A stretch of DNA of 64,000 bases. Origin: Echiichthys vipera (Eukaryota > Chordata > Actinopteri > Perciformes > Trachinidae). The notes beneath the pieces are model-generated. The model did not search any database. It was not told where the DNA came from and saw only the letters and a program-made list of their open reading frames with translations. The first letter of the stretch is position 1; each line of letters starts with the position of its first letter. The DNA lies in assembly GCA_963691815.1 (NCBI GenBank), contig OY829645.1:9789856-9853855 (forward strand), given 5' to 3'. Made by a program: the position numbers and the translations under genes. Shown here piece by piece: positions 51,151 through 62,590 of the stretch.

Positions 51151-51850
51151 TCAGAAGTGCAATCTTATTTTAAACGACAGATATCAGTCATTTGTGGTGT
51201 ACATTGAGGGACAGTAATTTGCCCATCTCAGCTTCAGGGGGGTGGTTTGGAAAATGTGGGAATTGCTTTTGGATAAAATATATCATTTAAAGGTACCAAA
51301 AAAGTGTTGCTATTAGGCAGGCTGTATTTGTCCAACATAGATGCAAAGGATGCAAAAACACCTTCGTCATTCAAGTCATTAAGGTTTTTTTTTAATTTTG
51401 CAGATAATCAAACAAGAAAAAGTGCAACAGTTTTATAAACGCATCTACCTTAAAGTGATAAACTGACAACAAAAACAAAAAACCCCAACGTAAATCCCAC
51501 TATCCCTCCCAACAACACATGTTAGATGTGGTCACAGTAACCAACTAAATAACTGAATAACATATAACATAAGTAGAAAAATAAGGTACAATGAAACCAA
51601 ATAGATGAAAAACTATACCTAATACAAAAAATAAAGTAATTCAGGAAAAAGAAAAGAGAGAGAGAAATAAAAAAAGGGGGTGGGGGCTCTCTTCTTCCAA
51701 GTACTAGGAAGTGTCCTCAGCATCATCAGGAATAAAAGTGAGACTGTTACTAACAAGAGCCAGCAGTGGGTCCCAAGTTTTGTGGAATAGAAAGAATCAC
51801 AAGAGTTATGGTCTGCTTCTTTTATCAGCAAAAACCTTTTGTGCTAGTAA
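51151..51850 (-). other. L1 3' flank or second L1 tail fragment
   Basis: 51619-51831 (minus) reads STKLGTHCWLLLVTVSLLF, a diverged copy of the last codons at 50459-50656, so part of the L1 tail is duplicated or two L1 copies abut. The remainder is A-rich and non-coding. Confidence 0.45.
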
Positions 51851-52317
51851 TGTATAAACTTTCAACTTGTCACAATCTCTCCTACAAAATAAATGTTGTC
51901 CCAATATCAAATCAATTGTTTTCCTTTTTAATAGAATCTATAGACCTTGACACGGAGACCCTCTGCTAAAACTGGTACTAGGACTATGGTAGAACAATGT
52001 ATTAGAAAAATAGAAAGGTCTACAAGAAGGAGTCAGAAGAGAGGTCTCAGAGCAGTCAAGGGGAATTTATTGAATCAAGGTTTAACACACTCATCACAGA
52101 TTCCAAGATCCAAAATCCTACATTACTAAATTCTAAATTCCAAGTGTCTCTTTACAGAACATCTTATACCGAGGTTCGTGTGCTGACAACATTTACACGG
52201 CCCATCAGGTCTTTCCAATACATACATATACATTTACAATCAGTGGCGTCTACTTTGTGTCCAGACGTCATCATGCCCAAATACAGTTCTATTGTTTTCT
52301 AAACAGAATGTGCTTAC
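51851..52317 (-). repeat. Probable gypsy LTR/3' region, left of Harbinger copy 5
   Basis: Non-coding; contains AATAAATTCCCC on the minus strand near 52060. It is continuous with 54082-54433 once Harbinger copy 5 is removed, and that sequence abuts a minus-strand gypsy pol end. The LTR assignment is inference. Confidence 0.4.
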
Positions 52318-52320
52318 CAG

Positions 52321-54078
52321 GGGCCTGTTTCACAAAGCAGGTTAAAAAAACTCTGAGTTTAACCCTGAACTCTGAGTTGATCTACTCTGAGATAGGAAAC
52401 TCTGAGTTTTCGGTTCCAGAACAGCAGATTTGCGTTAGGTTGATCAACTCAGAGTAGTTTGACCTGGAGTTAAGCGCGTGCACCACAAGTATAAAAAGAC
52501 AGCATCAATGGAGCCCTGATTCGACGAGTCACCATGGCAACGGGGAAGCGGAGGGCTACGCTACAACTGGAATTGGACATATTAATGCGCTCATACGGAG
52601 AGTTTGAGCAGGTTTACACCGCTGCAGCAGCAAAAAAGAGGGAGACGGTGCGGGAGAACATTGCGGCTCGGGTCAGTGCATAAGTTTAAATGTAGTCCTG
52701 TTGCAATCACAGTAATATCACAGGGGAAACTGCTTGAGTGGGAGTCTATTAATTTATTTAATTTAGGTGCTTCACACGGGGGAGAAGCGCACTTGGCAGC
52801 AGCTTAAGATGAAACATAAAAACATTGTTCAAACAGGTAAAACATCGGCACTGTCTCATGGTGACGCCTCATTTTGAGAATGTTTTACATTGTAAAGTAA
52901 ATATTACCATAAGTGGCTGTTTTATATGTTGCAAAAAAAACTCCCATTTGCAAAAAAACGCAGCGCAACACACAATATCTGCTGTGATATAAGAGCATTA
53001 CAGGTTGTTAATGTTGGAAATGTAAGGAGGGATGAGATGGACTGTGACATGAAACGGTGTTTCCCTGCCGTGAAATGCACCCCCTCGTATTATAGATGAT
53101 ATTCTGGATCAGAAGGCTGTTGTTTGGACCTATAGGAGTAGTTTATATACCGGTAACCACATTAAAAGCACACACTTTTGAACCTATGAATTGCAAGAAA
53201 AGCTGGGATTATATTTAGGAAACGCTGAGTCAAATACATTCAACTTGCTCAAAAGATCCATTTCATTCATTTTGTAATTATGGCTGCAGTATATTAAGGA
53301 TGTCTATGCGCGGTCTGATAATCATCTCCCGACGAATATTTAATTCTCTGTGCAGTAATGCGTCAGCTTCATCCACGGGATCGTTATCAAAAGGACATGC
53401 CATGGTAGTGAAATAGTCACCACCTAATATAACTTCTATATAGGCCTACTGACTGATTCTCATACGTTGTATAAAAAAACTCCCTTTTGCAAAAAAACGC
53501 AGCGCAACACAGAATATCTGCTGTGATATGAAACAGTACCGCTCAAAAAGAGAAATGCAAGAACATCTATAATCAATAGTTTGATAATCATCTCCCGACG
53601 AATATTTAATTCTCTGCGCAGTAATTCTGCACCTTCATCCACGGGATCGTTATCAAAAGGACATGCCATGGTAGTGAAATAGTCACCACCTAATATAACT
53701 TCTAATGTAGGCCTACTGACTGATTTTTGCAATGATTTTCTGAAAAAAAACAGACGGAACTATACTACGCCAAAACTCGCCCGCTGACTAAATGAATGAG
53801 GAAATCAAACACCGTGTGTGGCTGAAAGAGGGCGGAGACCGAGAGAAACTCAAGGTTTTCTGAGAAAAACCTGGTCCCGACCAGGTTAGTTTCAGAGAGC
53901 ATGTTACCATGGTAACTGACCGAGAGGTTAAGTTACCTCTCTTTGTGAAACAGGCTAGAGTTACCCCTCTCTCTCTGGTTTGAGTTACCTCCCTTTGTGA
54001 AACGGAAAACTCAGTTTCCCTCATTTCAGGGTTAACAGACTCAGAGTTTTCACTAAACCTGCTTTGTGAAACAGGCCC
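52321..54078 (+). mobile_element. PIF-Harbinger non-autonomous element, copy 5 (longest)
   Basis: 1758 bp. Ends GGGCCTGTTTCACAAAGCAG and CTGCTTTGTGAAACAGGCCC are perfectly inverted and flanked by CAG (52318-52320, 54079-54081). It contains the Myb-like frame and two copies of the ATCATCTCCCGACGAATATT block (53320-53400, 53586-53665). The best-preserved member of the family here. Confidence 0.9.
52534..52683 (+). CDS. Short Myb/SANT-like frame of Harbinger copy 5
   Basis: 49 codons from ATG at 52534: MATGKRRATLQLELDILMRS, YGEFEQVYTAAAAKKRETVR, ENIAARVSA, TAA. No breaks. It matches copy 1 except for a few substitutions. It may be only a first exon, since GTCAGT follows ENIAARV. Expression or function is unknown. 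Confidence 0.45.
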   Translation: MATGKRRATLQLELDILMRSYGEFEQVYTAAAAKKRETVRENIAARVSA

Positions 54079-54081
54079 CAG

Positions 54082-54433
54082 GCCTATGTCCCCAGTACAC
54101 GGTGACCTAGCCCTGTTATTCGCTTTCTCAATCATGTTTTCTGCCACATGACAAAGGTCACAGTTCAGATACAGTCAATAATCCAGTTTCACAGTCATGT
54201 GTTTTTCCCAGGCCATGGTATCAACTGTCCATAGACAGTCTAATCAATTGGTCTTGTGAGTGTAGTCTGTGAAAACAGTCCATGACTTGTCTCCGTTAAT
54301 GTTCTGTAGAAACAGCTTGCAAGGAAGTCTTTGGTTCCATTTACAAGCTGTAGACTTAAGCTTGTTGAAGTCCATACATACAAGGTGGCTGAAAATAGTA
54401 TGGTTGTAACGGTGGCATCCAGGGGCTCAGTCC
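54082..54433 (-). other. Gypsy 3' non-coding region, right of Harbinger copy 5
   Basis: No coding motif. It lies between the Harbinger and the end of a minus-strand pol frame. Confidence 0.4.
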
Positions 54434-55070
54434 TCAGGCAGGGTAGACAGGTAACAGCTGTGGTGGCGGATGAATGCTGTAGCATGAGCGGGTACCAAGT
54501 TCATCGTAGGTGGTTCGTCTTGGTGGGTGTCTCTCCCTTGTTGACAGTTGGTAGGTCTGCTCCTCAGGTTCTGCAGCAACACTTGGTGAAGCAGAGGTGT
54601 TTGAAGAGTGATCCAACAGATCTCCAGGAGGTAAGTTTACTTTCTCACCAGGCATGTTTTCAACAAATGTACTGAGCTCCTCCCTTTTCTCTCTACCAAG
54701 AGGCTGTACTGGTGACATAGCAGGGACTGGCGGGGACCTGCGTTCAAGCTCAATCTCTGGTTCAGTGTCTTTCATGTTAATTCTTGCAGGGGATGTGGGG
54801 GCTTGAAGTGGCTCATAATAAAAGTCATATTTATCCCTGCTTACTTCGTGAGACTCTTGAGGCTGTGGTATTGCTGGTGTCTCATTTTCTGGTGACTGTT
54901 TTTCTCTTTAGTCACTCCTTGTGGTGTCTCATAAGGTAAGGTGTCAAAAGACATAAGCAAGTTCCTATGTAGAACCCTGGAGCGTCCCTTTCCATTTTCT
55001 GGTCGGACTTCACAAATTGGCATGTCAGATCCCATTTGTCTTACTACTGTGTGAACTGTGTCCTCCTAAT
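54434..55070 (-). pseudogene. Gypsy pol C-terminus
   Basis: The minus strand reads IGSDMPICEVRPENGKGRSR and VLHRNLLMSFDTLPYE, then a shift to MKDTEPEIELERRSPPVPAM and ERHPPRRTTYDELGTRS. PENG.GR.RVLHRN is the conserved end of integrase in a fish gypsy lineage. The tail is Pro/Glu-rich. One frameshift near 54780-54840. Confidence 0.75.
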
Positions 55071-57082
55071 AGACCCTTTCATTGTATACAAACATTCCAA
55101 GCCCAGAGAGGATGCGCAAGCAGTTTGAGGTCAGAAAATGTCACAACGGGTAAGCAAAGAATATGGATGTCCACGGTCTTCCACAGAATAATTCTGAATA
55201 TGTTCTTTCGTTGTCAGTTAAGGACCGCGAACAATACCTAAATAAATTAGTACTCACCGACGGCAATAGTCTGCCTGACCCAGCTTCCTTAAAAGATTGG
55301 GTAGATGATGTTAGCAAGTGGCCAGATATCCAATGGCCAGCTATTCACTCTTACCTTATTGATAAACCTAGCCCGTACACGTGAGAAAGTCTATGCACAT
55401 GCTCGATGCCTATAATTTTGTTGTGTCTGGACATGTTCAAAAGATCCTCTACAATGACATAGGGAAAGATTTTTGTGCACTAAAAGCAGAAGTCCTGCCA
55501 AGCCAGCGTCAAGGAAAGAAGACAACGATGTACGTGGCGTGGGTCATCTACAACAAGGAGAAGTGCTACATTCACACAGCTAACTGCACCTGCATGGCAG
55601 GGTAAGTTTAATTTTTTCACTGACCTTATCTTGATGGATTAATGACAGATTTTTTCCTATAAATTCCTGTTAGCATCATTCCATTTGCCATTTAATGTAA
55701 ATGCCACTTGCTCTCTTACTGTTCAACATAGCATAGCATATCATCTGTTAGTTTAGCCTCCTTAGCGACTTACCACTCTGCTCTAACTCCTTGTCCATGA
55801 TCGCAGTTGTATGAAAACATCTGAGAATGAAGCATAGCTGACTGTCCTCTTTAGCAAGTATGTCACTTTTCCAAAAATGATGCTACCAGAAATCTACCAG
55901 CCAGGCAGGTGCTAACTTCCATCATACCCACACAAACACAGACACACACACACACACACACAGACAGACTAGTTAAAAAAACAATATCTTAAATTGTTTT
56001 GATTAATCTGCTTTAAATGTGATTTCATTTCAGACTTGGGTCATGCTGTATCCATGCAGCCTCAATTATGTTCAAAGTTGAACTTTGTGTTAGAATGGTA
56101 ATGATAGAGGAGCCAGCAGTCACCTCAGGAGAGTGTGCGTGGAAAGACTTGAGCAGGAAAGAAGTACACCCAGCTCCATTGAGAAATATCATCTTTCATA
56201 AACCAAAGAGACCAGGCAGTCAGCGTCCAGCCACTTTGGAAACTGTCAGGAGTAGGCCCAACAGTACCATCCCCAGAGGCACAGGCATGTTGTTGTTGAC
56301 AGTTTAGATACGTTTTCTTTGGCCAAACATAATTTTGTGTATTTACACCTCCCTCCCCCCTTTGGAAATTATGTCAGACAAGGAAAGAAGCTTTTATGGA
56401 GATTCAAGTTATACGAAGTGTATGGTATTGTGATCATGCCTGCAATTCTCAACATCATGGAAATGTGATTATCTACAATGTACTAAAACAAGGGTGACAT
56501 TTTATGTTATGTCACTTATTGGAATGTACTGACATATTTGTCTATCTCATCCAGCCCTGACAGACGATGACATCCTGGAGATGCAGAGTATTGCCCCTCA
56601 TGCTGCAGTCCTGACCAGCTTTGTAAACGGCGACACAGACATGGGGTCATCCGGCAGTGATACAGAGGAACAAACAAATCTACCTGAGCCCTTGACTGCT
56701 TTGTTTTATGAAACACTCAAAGATCTGTCACCACATGAGCTGCAAGTGAAAAGTGAGGAAACATTTCAAAGACTAAAAACTAAATTACAGCCCCATCAGT
56801 GTGATAGGCTGGAATTTCTTACACAATAGCAGTTAAACTCAAAAGACTGGCAAACCTACAGAGCTGGCAGGATTACAAGTACCAGGTTTCACCATGTAAC
56901 GACAGCCGAACATATCAGTGACACAGATCTTATGGTCAAGAGCTATCAAGACTTTAGGGTCAGTTCATGTGGCTTAGTGGTCCAGCCCACTGAGCCTCAC
57001 CTTGGATCATCACCGGATGGTGTGGTGACATGTACCTGTTGTGGTAAAGGTATGGTCGAAAGAAAGTGTCCCTACAAATTGT
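55071..57082 (+). pseudogene. SWIM-finger/YqaJ-nuclease gene, copy B
   Basis: Exon 1 (to 55601) reads SLSVKDREQYLNKLVLTDGN, VDDVSKWPDIQWPAIHSYLI, a frameshift at 55381, then LDAYNFVVSGHVQKILYND and KKTTMYVAWVIYN ending NCTCMAG. An intron, 55602 (GTAAGT) to 56033 (TTTCAG), joins in frame to GLGSCCIHAASIMFKVE, making a SWIM zinc finger (C-x-C...C-x-H). After a further intron, 56552 onward reads LTDDDILEMQSIAPHAAVLT, a TAG at 56827, SKDWQTYRAGRITSTRFHHV, HLGSSPDGVV and MVERKCPYK, the YqaJ active site (Asp in SPDG; E-x-K). A gypsy LTR ends it at 57083. Such genes are known in fish and in ISL2EU-type transposons; I cannot tell which this is. Confidence 0.75.
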
Positions 57083-57475
57083 TGTGATTGGTTCTGGACA
57101 GTCTCTCCCTCTCCTTTTTAATCGTTGTTTTTGTCTCCCCCTGTCGGTGTTTTTCTGTATGTGCTTTCTTTCTGTTTTCTGGTTTGAGTTTGTTTTCCTG
57201 GCAGGTGATTCTTGTGAGCACTAATCACCTGCCACTCTGTATATCAATCCGGTACTGAGCCTCACTCAGTGCCATCTACATACCCTCTACATACCCTGAT
57301 GTCTCCCTGTGTACCTGTTCCTCTTGTGTCCATTCATCGTGTCAGTTTGTATCTAGTTCTTCGTGTTTTTCCTTTGTGTTAGTGCACCTTTTTGTAAAAA
57401 AGTTTTATTAAATTTGTTAATACCGTCTCCTGAGTTCCGTGTCTGCATTTGGGTCCCCTCCTCCGTCGTCACACA
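57083..57475 (+). repeat. Gypsy chromovirus LTR
   Basis: Starts TGTGATTGGTTCTGGACAG, interrupting the YqaJ frame, and ends CGTCACACA before TGACAGAATGATCCGG. The end shares GTGTCTGCATTTGGGTCC with the LTR at 45983-46507. A poly-T/A stretch near 57390-57410 may contain the polyadenylation region. Confidence 0.65.
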
Positions 57476-57760
57476 TGACAGAATGATCCGGCCATACATG
57501 GACCCAGCAGACCCTCAGGTTTTTTTTTTTTTTTTTTCTTGTCTCCGTCCGCCATTGGCGTCCTGCTCGGCCTACACCAGTTCCAGTCGGCGACCCAGTC
57601 CGACACCTCTTCCAGCCGGCGGTCCGGTCCGACACCAGTTCCTGTCGGCGGCCCGGTCCGACACCAGTTCCAGTCAGCAGCCCGGTCGACATCCGACACC
57701 CGATTGTTACACAGGGAAGCAATTAATAGGGTGAGCTGAAGTGGCTGGAGCCGCTGCTTG
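57476..57760 (+). repeat. Gypsy gag start with 29-bp tandem repeat
   Basis: The gag start (ATG near 57475, MTE-like) is followed by a T16 run (57521-57537) and about four 29-bp units from 57578 (CAGTTCCAGTCGGCGACCC...CCGACAC). Not a functional frame. Confidence 0.6.
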
Positions 57761-57944
57761 ATTGGTGGTAACTACCGCAGGCCGCCGCACCAATCAGGAT
57801 CTGCAGGAACCAGGAAGTGGGATGGGCCAGAATGAACCAATCTCCGACAGGAGGCCACACATCCTTTGCATACACACACAAACACTTCAACACATGAGTG
57901 AGGAATAACGACAGCTGTAACAATCACATTTACTCGGCTTGAGT
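57761..57944. other. Unassigned spacer
   Basis: No motif seen. Confidence 0.35.
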
Positions 57945-58587
57945 TTGATGCCATACTCTCTTAGGCATTGCAACACTCTTCTACCAGTGTGTCGTCCAAA
58001 TAAGAAATGCAGATGTCATCCTGGAGCCCTTCCAAACATTCTTCCATACAACGCCAAAAGGCTGCAGGGGCGTTCATGAGGCCAAATGGCATTTGTATCC
58101 ACTCATAAAGTCCCCATGGGTAACAAAAGCAGTCAGTGGTCTGTCTGAGACGAATCCCCTGGTGATAAGCTTTTACCTGATCTACCGTAAGAGGGAGAGC
58201 CAGGAATCACCACCTACGCTGCTGGATGTCTTGGACAAAAGGGATAGGCTGGCCGTCTGGATGGGTCTTTCTTTCTGTTCAGGTCTCTTTAATCTATACA
58301 TAACCGAAGGGTGCCGTCTTTTTTCTAAAGCAAACAACAGGCGAAGAGTATTAAGAGCTTGACTTCCGAACCCAGCCCTGTGCTATTAGATCACGGAGGT
58401 AGCCCTTCATCTCCTGATACAGAGGCTTAGGCACTGATGTATATGTACGTTTGACTGGTTCGGGGTCATTGAGAGAGATGGTCATTTGCAACCTTTCAAT
58501 GCAGCTGATATCATTGTCTGATCTTGAGAATGAATGACATTCTTCCCTAAGCATCTGTTCAACTACCTGTTCCTGAGCTTCATCCAA
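57945..58587 (-). pseudogene. Gypsy reverse transcriptase
   Basis: The minus strand reads QMLREECHSFSRSDNDISCI, VPKPLYQEMKGYLRDLIAQG (58351-58587), a shifted middle, YPWGLYEWIQMPFGLMNAPA (motif B), ICISYLDDTLV (active site) and, after a deletion, RVLQCLREYGIKLKPS. Frameshifts break the middle. It may belong to the same element as the pol end at 54434-55070, separated by the YqaJ gene and an LTR. Confidence 0.78.
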
Positions 58588-59309
58588 TTCAATTCAATTA
58601 AATTTGATTTACAATGCCAAATCATAATAAAACACACATTACAGAATAGGTATAGACCACACTCTATGACTTATTTCTGATTTACATAGACCCAACAAAT
58701 CCCTGATTGAGTACGGTGGCAAGAAAAACCTTCCCTATAACAAGCAGGAAAGTTGGACAGACCCAGCTCCATGGAGGACAGCCATCTGTCTGGTTGGGGA
58801 GGAAGAAAGATGGACAGATGGACAGAGAGAGACAAAGACAGACACAAAGACAGACGGGCACAGACACACTTCCAGAGATGCAAGCAACCACAAAAGTAAC
58901 AGTAACTATAGTAATAGCTAAAGTAATGTGAATATGACTTACATGTTATGGCAGTTAATATAGTAGAATAGTAAGAAACAAGAACAGCTAAGGTGATAAC
59001 AATTATGGAGGTAAATATGATCAATGATGAGTAGCAGTAATAACAGCTGTGATACAGTGAGACAAACCACTGATGGTGTTTTTATGGCTATAAATTGTAT
59101 CATTTCTAAGACTAATGATAGTATATATGAGCAAAAGTGATAATAGCAGCAGGATGCGTCATGCGGGACCACGGCAGCAGGCACCACCATGATCAGCAGA
59201 GACCTGGGAGACGCAAAGCACAAACAAGTCCGGAAAAGAAGTTGAATTAGTAACATGCATTGATGAGGCATGAATGATACAGACAGAGAGGAAAGAAGCT
59301 CAGAGTATC

Positions 59310-59814
59310 GATCGATTTTCACGTCCATCTCACCACAGGTAATGCGAATAACGTGAATAACGCGCCTTCAAATTGCATCTGTAGATTGACTTTGTATGTC
59401 TTTGCGTTGCTTCTATTGTGTACATTTGCGTTCTTTCTCGGAGTGTCATATGTTTAGCTACTCCTCTGCCTCCTTTAGTGATAATGGTAAATGTAATAAG
59501 TGTAATGTATTTGTAGCGCTGGAGGCGAGGCTCAGTGAGTTAGAGGCATGGCTCAGCACCATGGGAGCTCAGTCTTGTGCTACAGTAGCTAGCCGGCCAC
59601 ATATAACTATAGCCAGTGCGAAGCCACATAGTGTAGCGTTAGCATCTGATAGCCCTCCCCCAGTAAACCTCCTGGGTGATTGTGAGAGGAAAGCATAGTT
59701 CTAAATAGAAGCCCATGGTTAAACCATCCGCCCGTTCACGTTTCAAACAGGTTTTCCCCACTGACACACCTGCTGAGAAAACAAAACGGGTTGTTGTCAG
59801 CTCCATTCTGAGAA
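59310..59814 (+). pseudogene. LINE ORF1 fragment with coiled coil
   Basis: From about 59390: MFSYSSASFSDNGKCNKCNV, FVALEARLSELEAWLSTMGA (coiled coil), then Ser/Ala/Pro-rich sequence to a stop. This is typical of the start of a CR1/L2 ORF1 that would continue into an esterase. It is flanked by a 53-bp duplication (59257-59309, 59825-59877). Confidence 0.65.
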
Positions 59815-60039
59815 ACGTCACTAGCATTGATGAGACATGAATGATAAAGACAGAGAGGATAGAAGCTCAGAATATCAGGAACAGTATTATCCCACCGTCG
59901 GACTAGGCCTATAGCAGCATTATTAAGCATAACAAAATCAGTGCAGGCCCCACACATGCAGGCTCTAAGAGAAATTGAATGTCAATAACAACATAGCTAA
60001 GAGCCCTAACTATTAGCTTTATCAAAAGGAAAGTTTTAA

Positions 60040-61740
60040 CTTTACTTTTGTATGACCTCTATGAGGAAGTGCTGTTTAAGGAGTTTTTGTGTCTGGTTGT
60101 CTGCTCAACGTTGCAGGAAGACAACCGTGGATAAGACATTTGTATGCTTGTTTCGATAAGAGATAAGGTTTGGTTTACAACCTCGGACCCTCCTAGGGTA
60201 ATAAAACCTAGAACTCCAGGATTAAGGACCTCCTTTTAACCTAAATTAACGTCAAATCTGACCGCACTTCGAACTGGAGGAGCTGTCTCTGTGAGACATA
60301 TGGACTTTCATTAATAAAATCTAAGCAACAGAACTTTGTGTAGATGTTTGGAAAAACAGCTAAAGTTCGATGTTTCATCGCAACTGGCTGTTCAAAGACA
60401 TTCTTGCAAGTGTGTAACAGTATATGCATTATTTGTATCTTGTTGTGATTATGTTATGCAAAGTCTCTATCTAATTCCTGAAATATTGTTTGTGTTTTAA
60501 TAATAGGCCCGTCACTCAGTATCTGTATCTGTTAAAACTGTCTGCCTAAAGATTTTGGTTAAATTGGATATCAAGAAGATTAATAACGGAGTTTAGACTT
60601 CCCTGTTAGAATTCCGGCATAAAAAGCAGTTAAGTCACTCAAAACCAGAGGGCTGGGTCAGAAAGAGCCGCCTTCTCAATACCCACGTAGATAAGAGAGG
60701 GACAGGGAGGCTCTTGACCTCTCACTCACTCTGCAACTTTCTCCTGCACCTCTGCACCTCTGACCCCCCTCTGTTACTTCACCTCCTGTTCTCCTCTTCT
60801 CCCCTCTTCGTTCCCTTTGTTCTTTTGTCTAACTTTGTTAACCCAAAGTTAGCAAGAGAAGTTGATTTCTTACTTAAGTATTTTTGTTTATTAATCTATT
60901 TTTAACACGCAACTTTATAAGTTTCTACAACACGTTTTTAATTTCTAAGTATAGTAAAACCCCTCGTGCCGTCTTTTCCTTTCTGTCTGGCCGACAAATT
61001 GCATCAAACTCTAGTTCAGAACCGGTCAGATTTTTTGTCAACCCACAAACAACTTCCAGAGGCAAGCCACCTGAAGAGCTGAATTCAAGTCAGGACGGAA
61101 GCAGACGAGCCAGCCGAACCAACCGCGCAGCTGACCCAGTCTACAGAACCAGAACTAAGGTCCGCCAAACACCGGGACACGGACCTACAAATCTGCATCG
61201 GTACTGTAAGACACCAGGGCGACTGTTATATCAACGGCAAAGTAAGGTTGGCCTTTTAATGCAACTCTTGGTTAAACGTTGGTGACAGTTAAATTCTGAT
61301 CCGAGTTCTGTTGACAGTTTAATTAGAACCAGTTTCGGTCCGCCAGTAATATTATATGTCAGCCCGTAGGTCAGAATCACTCTGGTCTTAAACTTTTTCA
61401 TATCCACATTTAACCCTTTTTCACTTATCTATTCAATGTTGCACTATTCTGCATTCTCCTTGTTAGGTAGTCAAATAAATGTTTATAACCATACGTCGTT
61501 GTGAGAGTCTTCCGTTCTGTGCAGAAAGTGTTGGTCCCTGATAAGGCTGTGGTACGAACTAACGGGTTCAAGACGAGACTGATACAATTTAACAATCAAT
61601 TACTTTAAATTACTAACAGGTATTAAACCTTCACCAAAGTTTAATAAACATCCTGTCTTAATTTGGTGTGGTGCCCTACTTCGAGGTAAAATAAATCCTA
61701 AATTTTAACGAGTCGAGTTAATTCATAATTAATTCAGCAA
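60040..61740. other. Unassigned insertion, possibly an LTR
   Basis: About 1.7 kb separating two parts of one LINE, so inserted. It has TATA-like GCATAAAAAGCAG at 60618, pyrimidine-rich sequence at 60720-60820, and AATAAATGTTTATAACC near 61473, an LTR-like order. No coding motif, terminal repeat or duplication was found. Confidence 0.35.
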
Positions 61741-61764
61741 CTGATATATTTTAGCCATAACAAA

Positions 61765-62330
61765 AGTAGGCTTACTCTCCAACACTTTTAAATATGGGGA
61801 CAGTGTCTGCCTCCCGAACAGCACTTGGGCTTTGGTTCCACAAGAGAGGAGCTTGGTAGCTGAAGGCTCTGCCTCCCATTCTACTTTTGGAGGCTTTAGG
61901 AACAACAAGTAGCCTTGCATTCTCAGAGCGCAGCGATCTAGTCGGGCAAAACGTTACTATGAGCTATTTAAGATAGGAAGGAGCCTGACCAATAAGCAGC
62001 TTGTAGGTAAGAAGAAGGATTTTAAATTCTATTCTAGGTTTTACAGTAGCCAGTGAAAAGAAGCTAATACAGGAGAAATATTTTCTTTTCAATTTGTTTT
62101 AGTTTGTACTCGAGCTGCAGCATTTTGGACCAACTGGAGACTCTTAATAGACTTATTGGAGCAGCCTGATAATAAGGAGTTGCAATAGTCCAGCCTAGAA
62201 GTAACAAATGCCTGGGCTAGTTTTTCCGTATCTTTCTGAGACTTAATGTTCCTAATTTTCGCAATATTACGCGGGTGAAAATATGCAGTCCTTGTTGTTA
62301 GTTTTATGTGAAAATCGAATGACACAGAGA
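61765..62330 (-). pseudogene. L2-type LINE ORF2 C-terminal region
   Basis: The minus strand reads TAYFHPRNIAKIRNIKSQKD, AFVTSRLDYCNSLLSGCSNK, LQLVQNAAARV (62089-62325), a break, then GRAFSYQAPLLWNQSPSAVR and VPIFKSVGE near 61765-61865. This is the thumb and tail of L2-clade ORF2. The RT catalytic part is not seen upstream. Confidence 0.78.
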
Positions 62331-62590
62331 TTCCTCACTGTGGTCCTGGAGGACAACACAACATCATCCAAGTAAAAATATTTTTAGATATAATTTTAGA
62401 GTTTCAGAGGCCTTCATTTGTACATACAAATACAGCCAACATTTGATGTTTATCTAACTGATTGGTTTCTTCTGGTTTGATCGTTAATTATATAATTGTG
62501 TATCATCAGCAAAACAATGAAAATTTATGGAGTGCTTCCTTATAATATTTCTCAAAGGAAGCATATATAAGTTGAATAGAATTGGTCCAA

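Larger units (their letters stand above)
58588..62590 (-). mobile_element. L2-type LINE 3' half, with two insertions
   Basis: Minus-strand LINE. The 3' tail of TTGAA units lies at 58588-58605, a long 3' UTR (same family as 26360-26715/32921-33300 and 45831-45982) spans 58606-59309 and 59815-60040, and the ORF2 end lies at 61765-62330 and further. Foreign sequence occupies 59310-59814 and about 60040-61740. The LINE itself interrupts the gypsy RT frame at 58587. Confidence 0.7.
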
